A stretch of 64,000 nucleotides of DNA from Nitrospirae bacterium JdFR-85 (GTDB lineage: Bacteria > Nitrospirota > Thermodesulfovibrionia > Thermodesulfovibrionales > JdFR-85), in NCBI GenBank assembly GCA_002011745.1, contig MTOU01000021.1, forward strand, positions 1 through 64,000, in the 5' to 3' direction. The translations under genes and the position numbers were made by a program. Shown here piece by piece: positions 46,785 to 56,479 of this stretch. Each line of letters opens with the position of its first letter. Within the stretch, counting starts at the first letter, position 1. The notes under the pieces were generated by a model. The model was not told where the DNA came from. It was given only the letters and a program-made list of their open reading frames with translations, and searched no databases.

Positions 46785-46790
46785 ATTATA
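46785..46790 (-). promoter_or_regulatory. -10 element of the TPR-ispE operon
   Basis: TATAAT on the minus strand, 16 bases before the ATG at 46768. No good -35 is seen. Its position argues against the divergent GGDEF gene starting at 46797. Confidence 0.4.
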
Positions 46791-46862
46791 CCAGCTATGG
46801 TCAAAGAATGGTTTTTGAGAAAATTATGGATATTCCAAACCTTAGTAATCTATAATTTAGTA

Positions 46863-48074
46863 ATGGGAGGAAGTACCAGAAGATATACAACATCAGAGGC
46901 TGAGGGCACTGTAGAGAAACGATCCAGAAAAGAGATAATTGAAGAGGCACTGAAAAAAGACCTCCCATACCTACGTTTTGAGAAGGAACTTGAGAGAGAG
47001 TTTCTTGACCACTACTTCCGTCATTCGCTGAATCAGGCACGTTTTGCTATGTTTCTGGGTTCTGTCTTCTATGCTGCCTATGGACTGCTTGACTATATAA
47101 TGTTCTCTGAAGTTAAGACCACATTTTGGGCTATCCGTTATGGCATAATCCTACCAGGCTTATTGCTGGTGTTTATTGCACTGTTTTTTATAAAGACTGA
47201 GAGAATGCTACAGATATGGCTCAGTCTGGCGATACTTCTTGCAGGCAGTAGCGTTGTTGTCTATAACAAAATAATATTGGGTGATTTTTATATAGGGCTG
47301 ATACTCATAATTCTTTTTGGTTGTGTGGTCTTGCCTCTTAGATTCAGATATGCAGCCATCAGCAGTCTGGCTGTAACTTCTGCCTACATAGGCATAATAG
47401 GTATAAATATTCATCAGAAACCTGTTCCTGTCAATAATGTTTTTGACCTTATTACAGCAAATGCCTTTGGATTATTTGCATGTTACCTCTTGGAAAAATA
47501 CAAGAGGAAGGAATATCTACAGCTGTGTTTGTTAAACCTGGAAAAGGATAAACTGAGGGAACTATCCTTGGTTGATGGACTTACAAATATTGCAAACCGA
47601 AGGGCCTTTAATGATTTCTTCTCAAGAGAATGGAGTCGTGCCCAGAGATTCGGTCATACTGTGGCACTGTTACTTATAGATGTCGATCATTTCAAGCTTT
47701 ATAATGATGCACTGGGACATCAGGCAGGTGATGAATGCCTCTGCAGGATAGCAGGAGTACTTAATCTATATAGAAGACGGGCCAGTGACTTTGTAGCCCG
47801 TTACGGAGGCGAGGAGTTTGTCTTCATGCTCTTGGGAGCCTCTTCTGAGTATGCCATAGAGGTTGCAGAGGCTATACGTATGAAGGTGAAAGACCTGCAG
47901 ATACCACATCCTGCCTCAGGTATTGATAGAAATGTGACTATCAGTATAGGAGTCGCTTTCTGTGTGCCTACCAGAGAGATGGAAAAGGAGGAGCTAATTA
48001 AGATGGCTGATAAGGCCCTGTATCAGGCAAAACGGAATGGCAGAAACAGGGTGGTCTTTTTACAAGACCACTGA
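46863..48074 (+). CDS. Membrane diguanylate cyclase (GGDEF)
   Basis: A 403-residue protein from the ATG at 46863, which follows TATAAT (46851-46856) by six bases. An in-frame ATG at 46797 would add 22 residues but lies only 28 bases from the divergent TPR start, over that gene's promoter. A soluble N-terminal stretch is followed by about six membrane segments (roughly 60-210) and a GGDEF domain: LVDGLTNIANRRAF, the signature RYGGEEF, and RASD five residues before it, which is the inhibitory c-di-GMP I-site. It should make c-di-GMP with product inhibition. The sensed signal is unknown. Confidence 0.92.
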   Translation: MGGSTRRYTTSEAEGTVEKRSRKEIIEEALKKDLPYLRFEKELEREFLDHYFRHSLNQARFAMFLGSVFYAAYGLLDYIMFSEVKTTFWAIRYGIILPGLLLVFIALFFIKTERMLQIWLSLAILLAGSSVVVYNKIILGDFYIGLILIILFGCVVLPLRFRYAAISSLAVTSAYIGIIGINIHQKPVPVNNVFDLITANAFGLFACYLLEKYKRKEYLQLCLLNLEKDKLRELSLVDGLTNIANRRAFNDFFSREWSRAQRFGHTVALLLIDVDHFKLYNDALGHQAGDECLCRIAGVLNLYRRRASDFVARYGGEEFVFMLLGASSEYAIEVAEAIRMKVKDLQIPHPASGIDRNVTISIGVAFCVPTREMEKEELIKMADKALYQAKRNGRNRVVFLQDH

Positions 48075-48185
48075 GAGACAACCCTTCCTGCCCATATTTA
48101 TTATGTTTCTTGGGAGGTTTGATTGTTGTAATATTTATTAGAAGGACTCCTTTCAATACCTCATTCATTTCTGTTACTATAAAAC

Positions 48186-49193
48186 ATGTACATATCCAAG
48201 AAAGAGATAAATGGGGTTGTAAATTATTTTATCTGTGAGACCTATGCTGAGGGTGGGAAACTGAAGAGTCGAGTGCTCTTTGAACTTGGGCCAGATCCAA
48301 AGAAGTACATTATCTACCCTGGAGGCAACAGTTTTTATATTGATGAGACAGTGGAGTTGAGTATTGCCAGCAAGGGATACAATGTGGATACCTTTGAACT
48401 GGAGGCACTCTTCTGGCCTTACTTGGACCCAAGATTAAAGAGAATTCTTAAAGACCCTGTACGGAAGGCCTCTTCAAAGAGGTACAAAAGAGAAGAACTC
48501 TTCCAGATGCAATCAGAGATCCATATATTCGACAAAAGGAGGCTCCATTTTCTCCGCTTTGGAGTGATCAATCAGGATGAGATAAACACCTATCCTTATA
48601 GGTTCTTTAATAGACTGCTTGGTAAATCCAGAGATGAGATTGAATGTATGATTGATGAGGCAGAAAAGGCTCTCAAGAGGTCTGAGCTTAAGATCTATGT
48701 ATATACTATCTTCAATCTCAAGAGTCACTTCCCCAACATGATGGATGCCCTTGTTGCTCCCTTTGCCCTTGATCAGGATAAGGTTGATGATGCCTTCTTA
48801 GAGGAACTCTGCCGTCTTAACAATGATAAGGAGTTCTGGGGAGAAGACCCACCAAAGGGAGGTCTCCATAGCTATCTGAAGAAGTATGTGATTATGTATT
48901 TTGATAATGAGTTCCCCAAGAGCAGAAGAGTGATGAGGGGTTTTGACTGGAGAGAGTTCAAACAGTATCTGTTACGCAAAAGAGAGGTTGCCCTTAAAGA
49001 GGCTCTTAAGGTGCTTAAGATTTCAGAGGATGAATACAGAAAGATGACAAAGAGACAGTTGAGGAAGAAATTCCGTCGTCTTGCCCATCAATACCATCCA
49101 GACAAAGGAGGCTCAGAAGAGAAGTTTATCCAGTTGTCTGAGGCTTATCAAAGACTGCTTGAAGAGAAGAAAAAGGAGAAGATATGGAGGTAG
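48186..49193 (+). CDS. Protein of unknown function with C-terminal J domain
   Basis: A 335-residue soluble protein. The last 70 residues form a J domain with the HPD tripeptide in AHQYHPDKGGSEEKF, so it should stimulate an Hsp70 (DnaK). The first 260 residues match no family I recognise: an N-terminal beta-rich part (YFICETYAEGGKLKSRVLFELG), then mostly charged helices. The J domain at the C-terminus, without Gly/Phe or zinc regions, marks a specialised type III J protein. A TACTAT lies five bases before the ATG. hisG follows immediately. Confidence 0.85.
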   Translation: MYISKKEINGVVNYFICETYAEGGKLKSRVLFELGPDPKKYIIYPGGNSFYIDETVELSIASKGYNVDTFELEALFWPYLDPRLKRILKDPVRKASSKRYKREELFQMQSEIHIFDKRRLHFLRFGVINQDEINTYPYRFFNRLLGKSRDEIECMIDEAEKALKRSELKIYVYTIFNLKSHFPNMMDALVAPFALDQDKVDDAFLEELCRLNNDKEFWGEDPPKGGLHSYLKKYVIMYFDNEFPKSRRVMRGFDWREFKQYLLRKREVALKEALKVLKISEDEYRKMTKRQLRKKFRRLAHQYHPDKGGSEEKFIQLSEAYQRLLEEKKKEKIWR

Positions 49194-49199
49194 TTGAAG

Positions 49200-50078
49200 A
49201 TGGCAGAGAAGAAACTCCGTTTAGGACTTCCAAAGGGTAGTCTTCAGGAGTCCACACTAAAACTATTTAAGAAGGCAGGATATCATATAACTGTTTATTC
49301 CAGAAGTTATTATCCCTCAATAGATGACCCTGAGATAGAGGCGATGCTTATCAGGGCGCAGGAGATGGCACGTTATGTAGAGAGTGGTATCCTCGATTGT
49401 GGTCTTACAGGGTATGACTGGATAGTAGAGCAGAATGCAAATGTGAAAGAGGTGGCTGAACTGAATTATGCAAAAGAGGGGCTTAGGCCTGTAAAATGGG
49501 TGGTAGCAGTCCCTGCAAACTCTGATGTAAAAAAAGTTGAAGACCTTCAAGGCAAAAGGATTGCAACCGAGCTTGTGAACTTCACAAAGAAGTACCTCAA
49601 ATCAAAGGGGATTAAGGCTACTGTAGACTTCTCCTGGGGGGCCACCGAGGTGAAGCCACCCCATCTTGCCGATGCGATTGTGGAGTTGACCGAGACTGGT
49701 ACATCTTTGAGGGCAAATAATCTCAGGGTGATAGATACAGTTCTTGTCTCTACAACCCGTTTTATTGCCAATCGTAAGGCATGGAAAGACCCTTGGAAAC
49801 GGCAGAAAATAGAGAATATAGTGATGCTTCTGAAAGGTGCCCTTGAGGCAGAAGAAAGGGTTGGGTTAAAGATGAATGTCCCAGAAGAGGCATTAAAAAA
49901 GGTACTTTCTCTGCTTCCTGCAATGCATTCACCCACTATATCTATGTTGACAGAGCAGGGATGGTATGATATAGATGTGGTGATTGAAGAGAGGCTTGTG
50001 AGAGATCTTATTCCAAAGCTGAAGAAGGCAGGAGCAACAGGAATAGTGGAGTATCAGTTGAATAAAGTGATTCCTTAG
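49200..50078 (+). CDS. hisG: ATP phosphoribosyltransferase (long form)
   Basis: The first enzyme of histidine synthesis, joining ATP and PRPP. The start is taken as ATG 49200, nine bases after GGAGG; a TTG at 49194 is in frame but too close to that site. The 292-residue protein begins with [19 protein letters not shown] and has [17 protein letters not shown] and the PRPP-binding region [15 protein letters not shown]. The length and the C-terminal segment [14 protein letters not shown] show the long form with its own histidine-sensing domain, which does not need HisZ. No other his genes are near. Confidence 0.95.
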   Translation: MAEKKLRLGLPKGSLQESTLKLFKKAGYHITVYSRSYYPSIDDPEIEAMLIRAQEMARYVESGILDCGLTGYDWIVEQNANVKEVAELNYAKEGLRPVKWVVAVPANSDVKKVEDLQGKRIATELVNFTKKYLKSKGIKATVDFSWGATEVKPPHLADAIVELTETGTSLRANNLRVIDTVLVSTTRFIANRKAWKDPWKRQKIENIVMLLKGALEAEERVGLKMNVPEEALKKVLSLLPAMHSPTISMLTEQGWYDIDVVIEERLVRDLIPKLKKAGATGIVEYQLNKVIP

Positions 50079-50088
50079 TATCGAATTC

Positions 50089-51237
50089 CTAACTCCCGAG
50101 TCTCTTTATTAGCTCCCGGAGGGGTATGCCCTTGTCTTTGGCTATTTTTTTTATATCTTCATACTCAGGGTAGTATCTTTTTATACCATTGTATTCTACT
50201 ACCTTGAATCTTATCTTTCCAAACTCAGTCTCTTTCTCCTGTATGTTTCTTTTCAGAATGCTTCTTCTCATCTCATAATATCTTATCCCCAAGGTGGTGG
50301 TCTCGGCAAAGACGATGTCCTTCAATTTCTGAGTATCCTCTCTCTTTGACAGGAGGGTGAGTAGAGTGCCAGGACGGGATTTTTTCATGATTACAGGAGT
50401 GAGATACACCTCAAGGGCTCCTTCCCTTAGAAGTTTCTCTATAAGATATTCATACACCTGTGGATTCATATCATCAATATTGGTTTCCATCACCACAACC
50501 GTCTCCTCATTGCTGTTTGGAATTTTTTCACCCACAAACACTCTCAGGATGTTTGGTTGTTCCTGAAGCTCCATTGACCCAGCACCATGTCCTATCTTCT
50601 GGATAATCATCTCATGCATTGGTCCAAAGCCCTTTACAATGGACCTGAGAATTGCAGCCCCTGTAGGTGTAGTGAGTTCCTGCATCACACCGCTTGAGTA
50701 AACAGGGATGCCTTTGAGAAGCTCAGCAGTTGCTGGTGCTGGTACAGGTAGCAACCCATGAGAGGTGTTTACATGGCCACCTCCCACATTAACTGAAGAA
50801 GCATAGACCTCTTTCAATTCTAGATAATCAATACAGAGGAGTGTGCCTATAACATCAACCAGACAGTCTATTGCTGCCAGTTCATGCAAATGCACATCCT
50901 CTCGTAAGATTCCATGGACCTTGGCCTCTGCCTCAAATATGTTTGTGAAGACCTCTAAGGCCTTCTCTTTAACAGAGTCTTTCAGCTTAGAATGTTCAAT
51001 CAGTGCTCTTATATCTCTGAATCTTTTACCGGCTTGTCCATCTTTAACCACTACATCTATCTTTGTAGCCCTTATACCCTTTCTCTTCACCTCTTTCTTT
51101 TCAATCCTGAATTCATTCCTCAGGCTCTCTTTAAGATTCTTTAAGAGATGTTCAAGGGGGGCACCAAGGTCGGAGAAGGCTCCAAGCAGCATATCTCCAC
51201 TTATACCTGAGGAGCAATCAAGATAAGCAATCGTCAT
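50089..51237 (-). CDS. larC: Nickel pincer cofactor biosynthesis protein LarC
   Basis: A 382-residue LarC (DUF111) that inserts nickel into the pyridinium dithiocarboxylate mononucleotide precursor in a CTP-dependent step. The start at 51237 gives the family N-terminus TIAYLDCSSGISGDMLLGA; a GTG 24 bases upstream only adds a non-conserved tail. HLHELAAIDCLVDVIG, SHGLLPVPAPATAELL, ELTTPTGAAIL and METNIDDMNPQVYEYL are family signatures. It is one uninterrupted frame, unlike the larC1/larC2 frameshift of Lactobacillus. larB, larE and a LarA racemase are not in the window. Confidence 0.93.
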   Translation of the reverse strand: MTIAYLDCSSGISGDMLLGAFSDLGAPLEHLLKNLKESLRNEFRIEKKEVKRKGIRATKIDVVVKDGQAGKRFRDIRALIEHSKLKDSVKEKALEVFTNIFEAEAKVHGILREDVHLHELAAIDCLVDVIGTLLCIDYLELKEVYASSVNVGGGHVNTSHGLLPVPAPATAELLKGIPVYSSGVMQELTTPTGAAILRSIVKGFGPMHEMIIQKIGHGAGSMELQEQPNILRVFVGEKIPNSNEETVVVMETNIDDMNPQVYEYLIEKLLREGALEVYLTPVIMKKSRPGTLLTLLSKREDTQKLKDIVFAETTTLGIRYYEMRRSILKRNIQEKETEFGKIRFKVVEYNGIKRYYPEYEDIKKIAKDKGIPLRELIKRLGS

Positions 51238-51324
51238 GAGTATAATGATACAAAATATCACGTTAGGCTTTCAAAAATTTGATTTAAAGGTTACTGAAGT
51301 GATAAAATTTTAATTTAAATCTAA

Positions 51325-52803
<1,479 letters not shown>

Positions 52804-52806
52804 GAA

Positions 52807-54345
52807 ATGTTTAAAGAAAAAATTCTTGTCCTTGATTTTGGTTCCCAGTATACCCAGCTTATTGCCAGAAGGGTGAGGGAGTGTAAGGTATACTCTGAGA
52901 TCTATCCTTTTAATGTCTCTGTTGAGAGGATAAAGGAGTTTTCTCCCAAGGGTATAATACTCTCAGGAGGTCCATCAAGTGTATATGATGATGAGGCTCC
53001 TCTGCTTGAGCCTGAGGTGTTCGAACTTGGTATCCCTGTGCTCGGGATATGTTATGGGATGCAGGTTATGGCATATATGCTTGGTGGAGAGGTTAACAGG
53101 GCCCAGAGGAGAGAGTATGGCAGGGCAGAAATAATTATTGATGATGACAGGGACCTGCTCTGGGGTATTACTGATCGCTCGGTGGTCTGGATGAGCCATG
53201 CTGACCGTATTGACAAATGTCCAAAGGGGTTTCAGCCAATAGCACATACAGAGAACTCTCCAATCGCAGCTATGGCAGATTACAGCAGAAAGCTCTATGC
53301 ACTGCAGTTTCATCCAGAAGTGGCCCATACAGAAGAGGGGAAGAGGATCATCCAGAATTTTGTAATTAATATATGTGGTTGCAGGCCAGAATGGCAAATG
53401 TCTTCTTTTATTGATTGGTCTGTGGAGAAGATCAGAGAAAAAGTAGGAGACAAAAAGGTGATCTGTGCACTCAGTGGTGGAGTGGATTCTTCTGTGACGG
53501 CACTGCTGGTGCACAGGGCTGTGGGGGATAACCTTACATGTATCTTTGTAGACAACGGGCTTCTGAGAAAGGGGGAAGCAGAAAAAGTAAGAGATACCTT
53601 TCAGAGACACTTCCAGATCAGACTCCTCTTTGTCGATGCCAGAGAGAGGTTTCTGACTCTCTTAAGAGGGGTGGTTGATCCTGAGGAGAAACGGAAGATC
53701 ATTGGTAGAGAGTTTATAAAAGTGTTTGAGGAGGAGGCGAGAAAGATAAAGGATGCAGAGTTTCTTGCACAAGGTACACTCTATCCTGATGTGATAGAGA
53801 GTGTGTCTTTCAAGGGGCCGTCTGCAACCATCAAATCACACCATAATGTGGGAGGTCTACCAGAAGTAATGGATTTGGAGCTGGTTGAGCCCCTCAGGGA
53901 GCTATTCAAAGATGAGGTCAGAGAACTGGGTGAAGAACTGGGGTTACCAGAGGAGATATGCTGGAGACATCCCTTTCCTGGCCCAGGTCTTGCAATAAGA
54001 TGTCTTGGAGAGGTGACACCACATAGACTGGAGATACTGAGGGAGGCAGATGCGATAGTGCTTGAAGAGATTAAAAGGGCGGGTTATTACAGAAAGGTGT
54101 GGCAGGCATTTGCGGTGTTGCTTCCGGTAAGGAGTGTAGGGGTTATGGGTGATGAAAGGACATATGAGTATGTCCTTGCAGTAAGGGCTGTAACAAGCCT
54201 TGATGGTATGACAGCAGACTGGGCAAGACTGCCTGACAGTCTTATGGCACGGATATCAAACAGGATTATTAATGAGGTAAAAGGGATAAACAGAGTGGTG
54301 TATGATATAAGCTCAAAACCGCCGAGTACTATTGAATGGGAATAG
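52807..54345 (+). CDS. guaA: GMP synthase (glutamine-hydrolysing)
   Basis: A 512-residue enzyme with an N-terminal glutamine amidotransferase domain (nucleophile in GICYGMQ, catalytic [10 protein letters not shown]) and an ATP pyrophosphatase domain with the P-loop [10 protein letters not shown]. The C-terminal dimerisation part has [15 protein letters not shown] and ends with the standard KPPSTIEWE. It turns XMP to GMP directly after guaB in the operon. Confidence 0.98.
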   Translation: MFKEKILVLDFGSQYTQLIARRVRECKVYSEIYPFNVSVERIKEFSPKGIILSGGPSSVYDDEAPLLEPEVFELGIPVLGICYGMQVMAYMLGGEVNRAQRREYGRAEIIIDDDRDLLWGITDRSVVWMSHADRIDKCPKGFQPIAHTENSPIAAMADYSRKLYALQFHPEVAHTEEGKRIIQNFVINICGCRPEWQMSSFIDWSVEKIREKVGDKKVICALSGGVDSSVTALLVHRAVGDNLTCIFVDNGLLRKGEAEKVRDTFQRHFQIRLLFVDARERFLTLLRGVVDPEEKRKIIGREFIKVFEEEARKIKDAEFLAQGTLYPDVIESVSFKGPSATIKSHHNVGGLPEVMDLELVEPLRELFKDEVRELGEELGLPEEICWRHPFPGPGLAIRCLGEVTPHRLEILREADAIVLEEIKRAGYYRKVWQAFAVLLPVRSVGVMGDERTYEYVLAVRAVTSLDGMTADWARLPDSLMARISNRIINEVKGINRVVYDISSKPPSTIEWE

Positions 54346-54346
54346 T

Positions 54347-55228
54347 ATGATTGATTTTAAAGAGTATATAAATAAACGGCGGGAGGCAGTTGATCAGTAC
54401 CTGAGGGAGTATTTCAGTAAAAAGTTTCAACCTGAGATACTTTATAATTCAATCACCTATTCCCTTTTTGCAGGAGGCAAACGTCTCAGACCCCTTCTTG
54501 CCATAGCCTCTTATGAGGCATGCGGTGGTGAGTATTCTCATATCCTGCCCCAGGCTTCAGCTATTGAATTGATCCATACCTATTCCCTTATACATGATGA
54601 CCTTCCAGCCATGGATGATGATGACCTCAGAAGAGGCAAACCTACAAATCACAAGGTCTTTGGAGAGGCTATAGCGATCCTTGCAGGAGATGCCCTCCTG
54701 ACAGAGGCCTTTGTAATGTTTTTGAAGAGTGAGTATTTTTCTGCAGATGCCCTTGTAAAGGCGTGCAGAGTGTTGGCAGATGCTGCTGGAGCAAGGGGGA
54801 TGGTGGGAGGACAGGCCGAGGATATACTGTCTGAGGGGAAAGAGCCTGATCCTGACACCCTCTTTTTTATTCATACACATAAAACAGGTGCCCTAATTAG
54901 TGCCTCTGTAAGGATCAGTCCAATTCTTAGTAATGCCCCTCAGAGTATCTATGATTCTTTAACCATCTATGGAGAAAAGATAGGACTTGCATTCCAGATA
55001 GTGGATGACATATTGGATGTGACAGGAGATGAAGAAAAACTGGGCAAAAAAACAGGTGCTGATAAGAAAAAAAAGAAGATGACATATCCTGCCCTTTACG
55101 GGATTGAGAGGTCCAGGGCAGCAGCGAATGAGCTTATAAAGGAGGCCCTTGCTGCCATAAATATGCTTGATGAAAGGGCTGAGCCTTTGAGGGCAATAGC
55201 AGAGTATATAATCAAAAGAGTTGAGTAA
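54347..55228 (+). CDS. ispA: Polyprenyl synthetase (farnesyl/geranylgeranyl diphosphate synthase)
   Basis: A 293-residue short-chain prenyl transferase. The ATG at 54347, one base after the guaA stop, gives the typical start before DFKEYINKRREAVD; a TTG at 54332 is less likely. The first aspartate motif is HDDLPAMDDDDLRRGKPTNH and the second is FQIVDDILDVTGD. GGKRLRPLL binds the diphosphate. Product length (C15 or C20) cannot be told safely. It overlaps tlyA by 8 bases; dxs, often between them, is absent. Confidence 0.94.
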   Translation: MIDFKEYINKRREAVDQYLREYFSKKFQPEILYNSITYSLFAGGKRLRPLLAIASYEACGGEYSHILPQASAIELIHTYSLIHDDLPAMDDDDLRRGKPTNHKVFGEAIAILAGDALLTEAFVMFLKSEYFSADALVKACRVLADAAGARGMVGGQAEDILSEGKEPDPDTLFFIHTHKTGALISASVRISPILSNAPQSIYDSLTIYGEKIGLAFQIVDDILDVTGDEEKLGKKTGADKKKKKMTYPALYGIERSRAAANELIKEALAAINMLDERAEPLRAIAEYIIKRVE

Positions 55229-55988
55229 GAAAGAGAGACTCGATCTATTACTGTTTAAGAGAGGTCTTGTTGAGAGTAGACAACGTGCCAGAGCACTTAT
55301 TATAGCAGGTAAGGTTCTGGTTGATGGGGTAGCCCTTACAAAGACTGGTGCCCTTGTAAGTCCAGATGCAGATATAACCATTCAGTATGAGCTTCCCTAC
55401 GTAAGCAGGGGTGGCCTGAAGTTGCAGGAGGCATTAGATTTCTTCAAAATTGACCTTAAGGATAAGATCGCAATGGATGTTGGTGCCTCTACCGGAGGTT
55501 TTACCGACTGTATACTCCAGAGAGGTGCAAAACGGGTATATGCGGTGGATGTGGGTTATGGTCAGCTACACTGGAGACTGAGAAAAGATCCAAGAGTGGT
55601 GGTAATGGAGAAGACGAATATCCGATATCTCGAAAGGGACAAGATTCCTGAAGATATTGACATAGCAACCATAGACCTCTCCTTTATTTCTCTAATAAAG
55701 GTTTTACCAAAGGTGAAGGAGTTTCTGGGTCATGGTGCAGAGGTGCTTGCCCTTGTAAAGCCCCAGTTTGAGGTGGGCAGAGAAGAGGTGGAAAAGGGTG
55801 GGGTGGTTAGGTCTGAAGCCAAAAGGCTGAAGGCAGTGCAGAAGGTATGTAACTGCTTAGAGGAACTGGGCTTCAGGATAGAGGGCACAAAGGAGTGTAC
55901 TGTTAAGGGACAGAAGAAGGGAAATGTAGAGTACTTTGTGTATGCCATATTGAAAGAGAATCCACCTTTTGTGTTAAAATGCCAGTAA
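55221..55988 (+). CDS. tlyA: TlyA family rRNA (cytidine-2'-O)-methyltransferase
   Basis: A 255-residue protein with an N-terminal S4 RNA-binding domain (RLDLLLFKRGLVESRQRARALI) and an FtsJ-like methyltransferase domain (MDVGASTGGFTDCILQRGA, ATIDLSFISL, LVKPQFEVGRE). The family methylates 16S and 23S rRNA cytidines; older labels as hemolysin are not supported by sequence. It starts at a TTG inside the end of ispA, showing coupling. Confidence 0.93.
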   Translation: MSKKERLDLLLFKRGLVESRQRARALIIAGKVLVDGVALTKTGALVSPDADITIQYELPYVSRGGLKLQEALDFFKIDLKDKIAMDVGASTGGFTDCILQRGAKRVYAVDVGYGQLHWRLRKDPRVVVMEKTNIRYLERDKIPEDIDIATIDLSFISLIKVLPKVKEFLGHGAEVLALVKPQFEVGREEVEKGGVVRSEAKRLKAVQKVCNCLEELGFRIEGTKECTVKGQKKGNVEYFVYAILKENPPFVLKCQ

Positions 55989-55989
55989 G

Positions 55990-56436
55990 ATGGAAGAGAT
56001 TGGTATTGTACAGAGCATTGATGGGGTTATTGCAAAGGTTCTTGTAAAGAGAAAGAGTATCTGTGATAAATGTACTGAGGGGAAATGTTTGCTCACTGAG
56101 GGTGGAGCAATAATTGAGGCATTCAACCAGGTGAAGGCAAGGGAAGGCCAAAGGGTGAAGGTTGTTTTCCGTCCTTATTCTTATCTGAAGGGGTCTGTAA
56201 TTATATATGGTATTCCTGCTATAGCACTGGTTGTAGGTGCTATAGTTGGCAAGGAGTTTTTAAGTAGGTTTATTGAGACGATAGATCCTGACCTTTTGTC
56301 AGCAATTGGGGGCTTTGGACTTTTTCTGATAGCCTTCATTGCTGTAAGAGCGATCACATCAAGAATGGAAAAAAAGGTAGAGTACAAGCCTATTGTGGAG
56401 GAAATACTACCACCAGAGACAGTGGATGAAGAATAG
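55990..56436 (+). CDS. RseC/MucC-like (SoxR-reducing system) membrane protein
   Basis: A 148-residue protein. The N-terminal cytoplasmic domain has a cysteine cluster CDKCTEGKCLL, followed by two membrane segments (about 77-95 and 100-120). This is the RseC/MucC layout, found in the Rnf-linked SoxR reducing system and in sigma-E control. The cysteines may hold an iron-sulfur cluster. The acidic C-terminal tail is unremarkable. It starts one base after the tlyA stop. No rnf or rse genes are in the window. Confidence 0.85.
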   Translation: MEEIGIVQSIDGVIAKVLVKRKSICDKCTEGKCLLTEGGAIIEAFNQVKAREGQRVKVVFRPYSYLKGSVIIYGIPAIALVVGAIVGKEFLSRFIETIDPDLLSAIGGFGLFLIAFIAVRAITSRMEKKVEYKPIVEEILPPETVDEE

Positions 56437-56479
56437 TTTATTCTGTTGGAGAATTTAAAAATAGAGCAAAGGGGGTAGC

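Noticed and set aside
48075..48185. Terminator or small RNA in the gap between GGDEF and J-protein genes
   Set aside because: Only a short AAGGA/TCCTT dyad is seen, with no T-run and no convincing promoter pair.
55221..55988. Hemolysin label for the S4/FtsJ protein
   Set aside because: The domains are RNA-binding and rRNA methyltransferase; the toxin name is historical. The same applies to the CNNM/CorC gene at 23816-25093.
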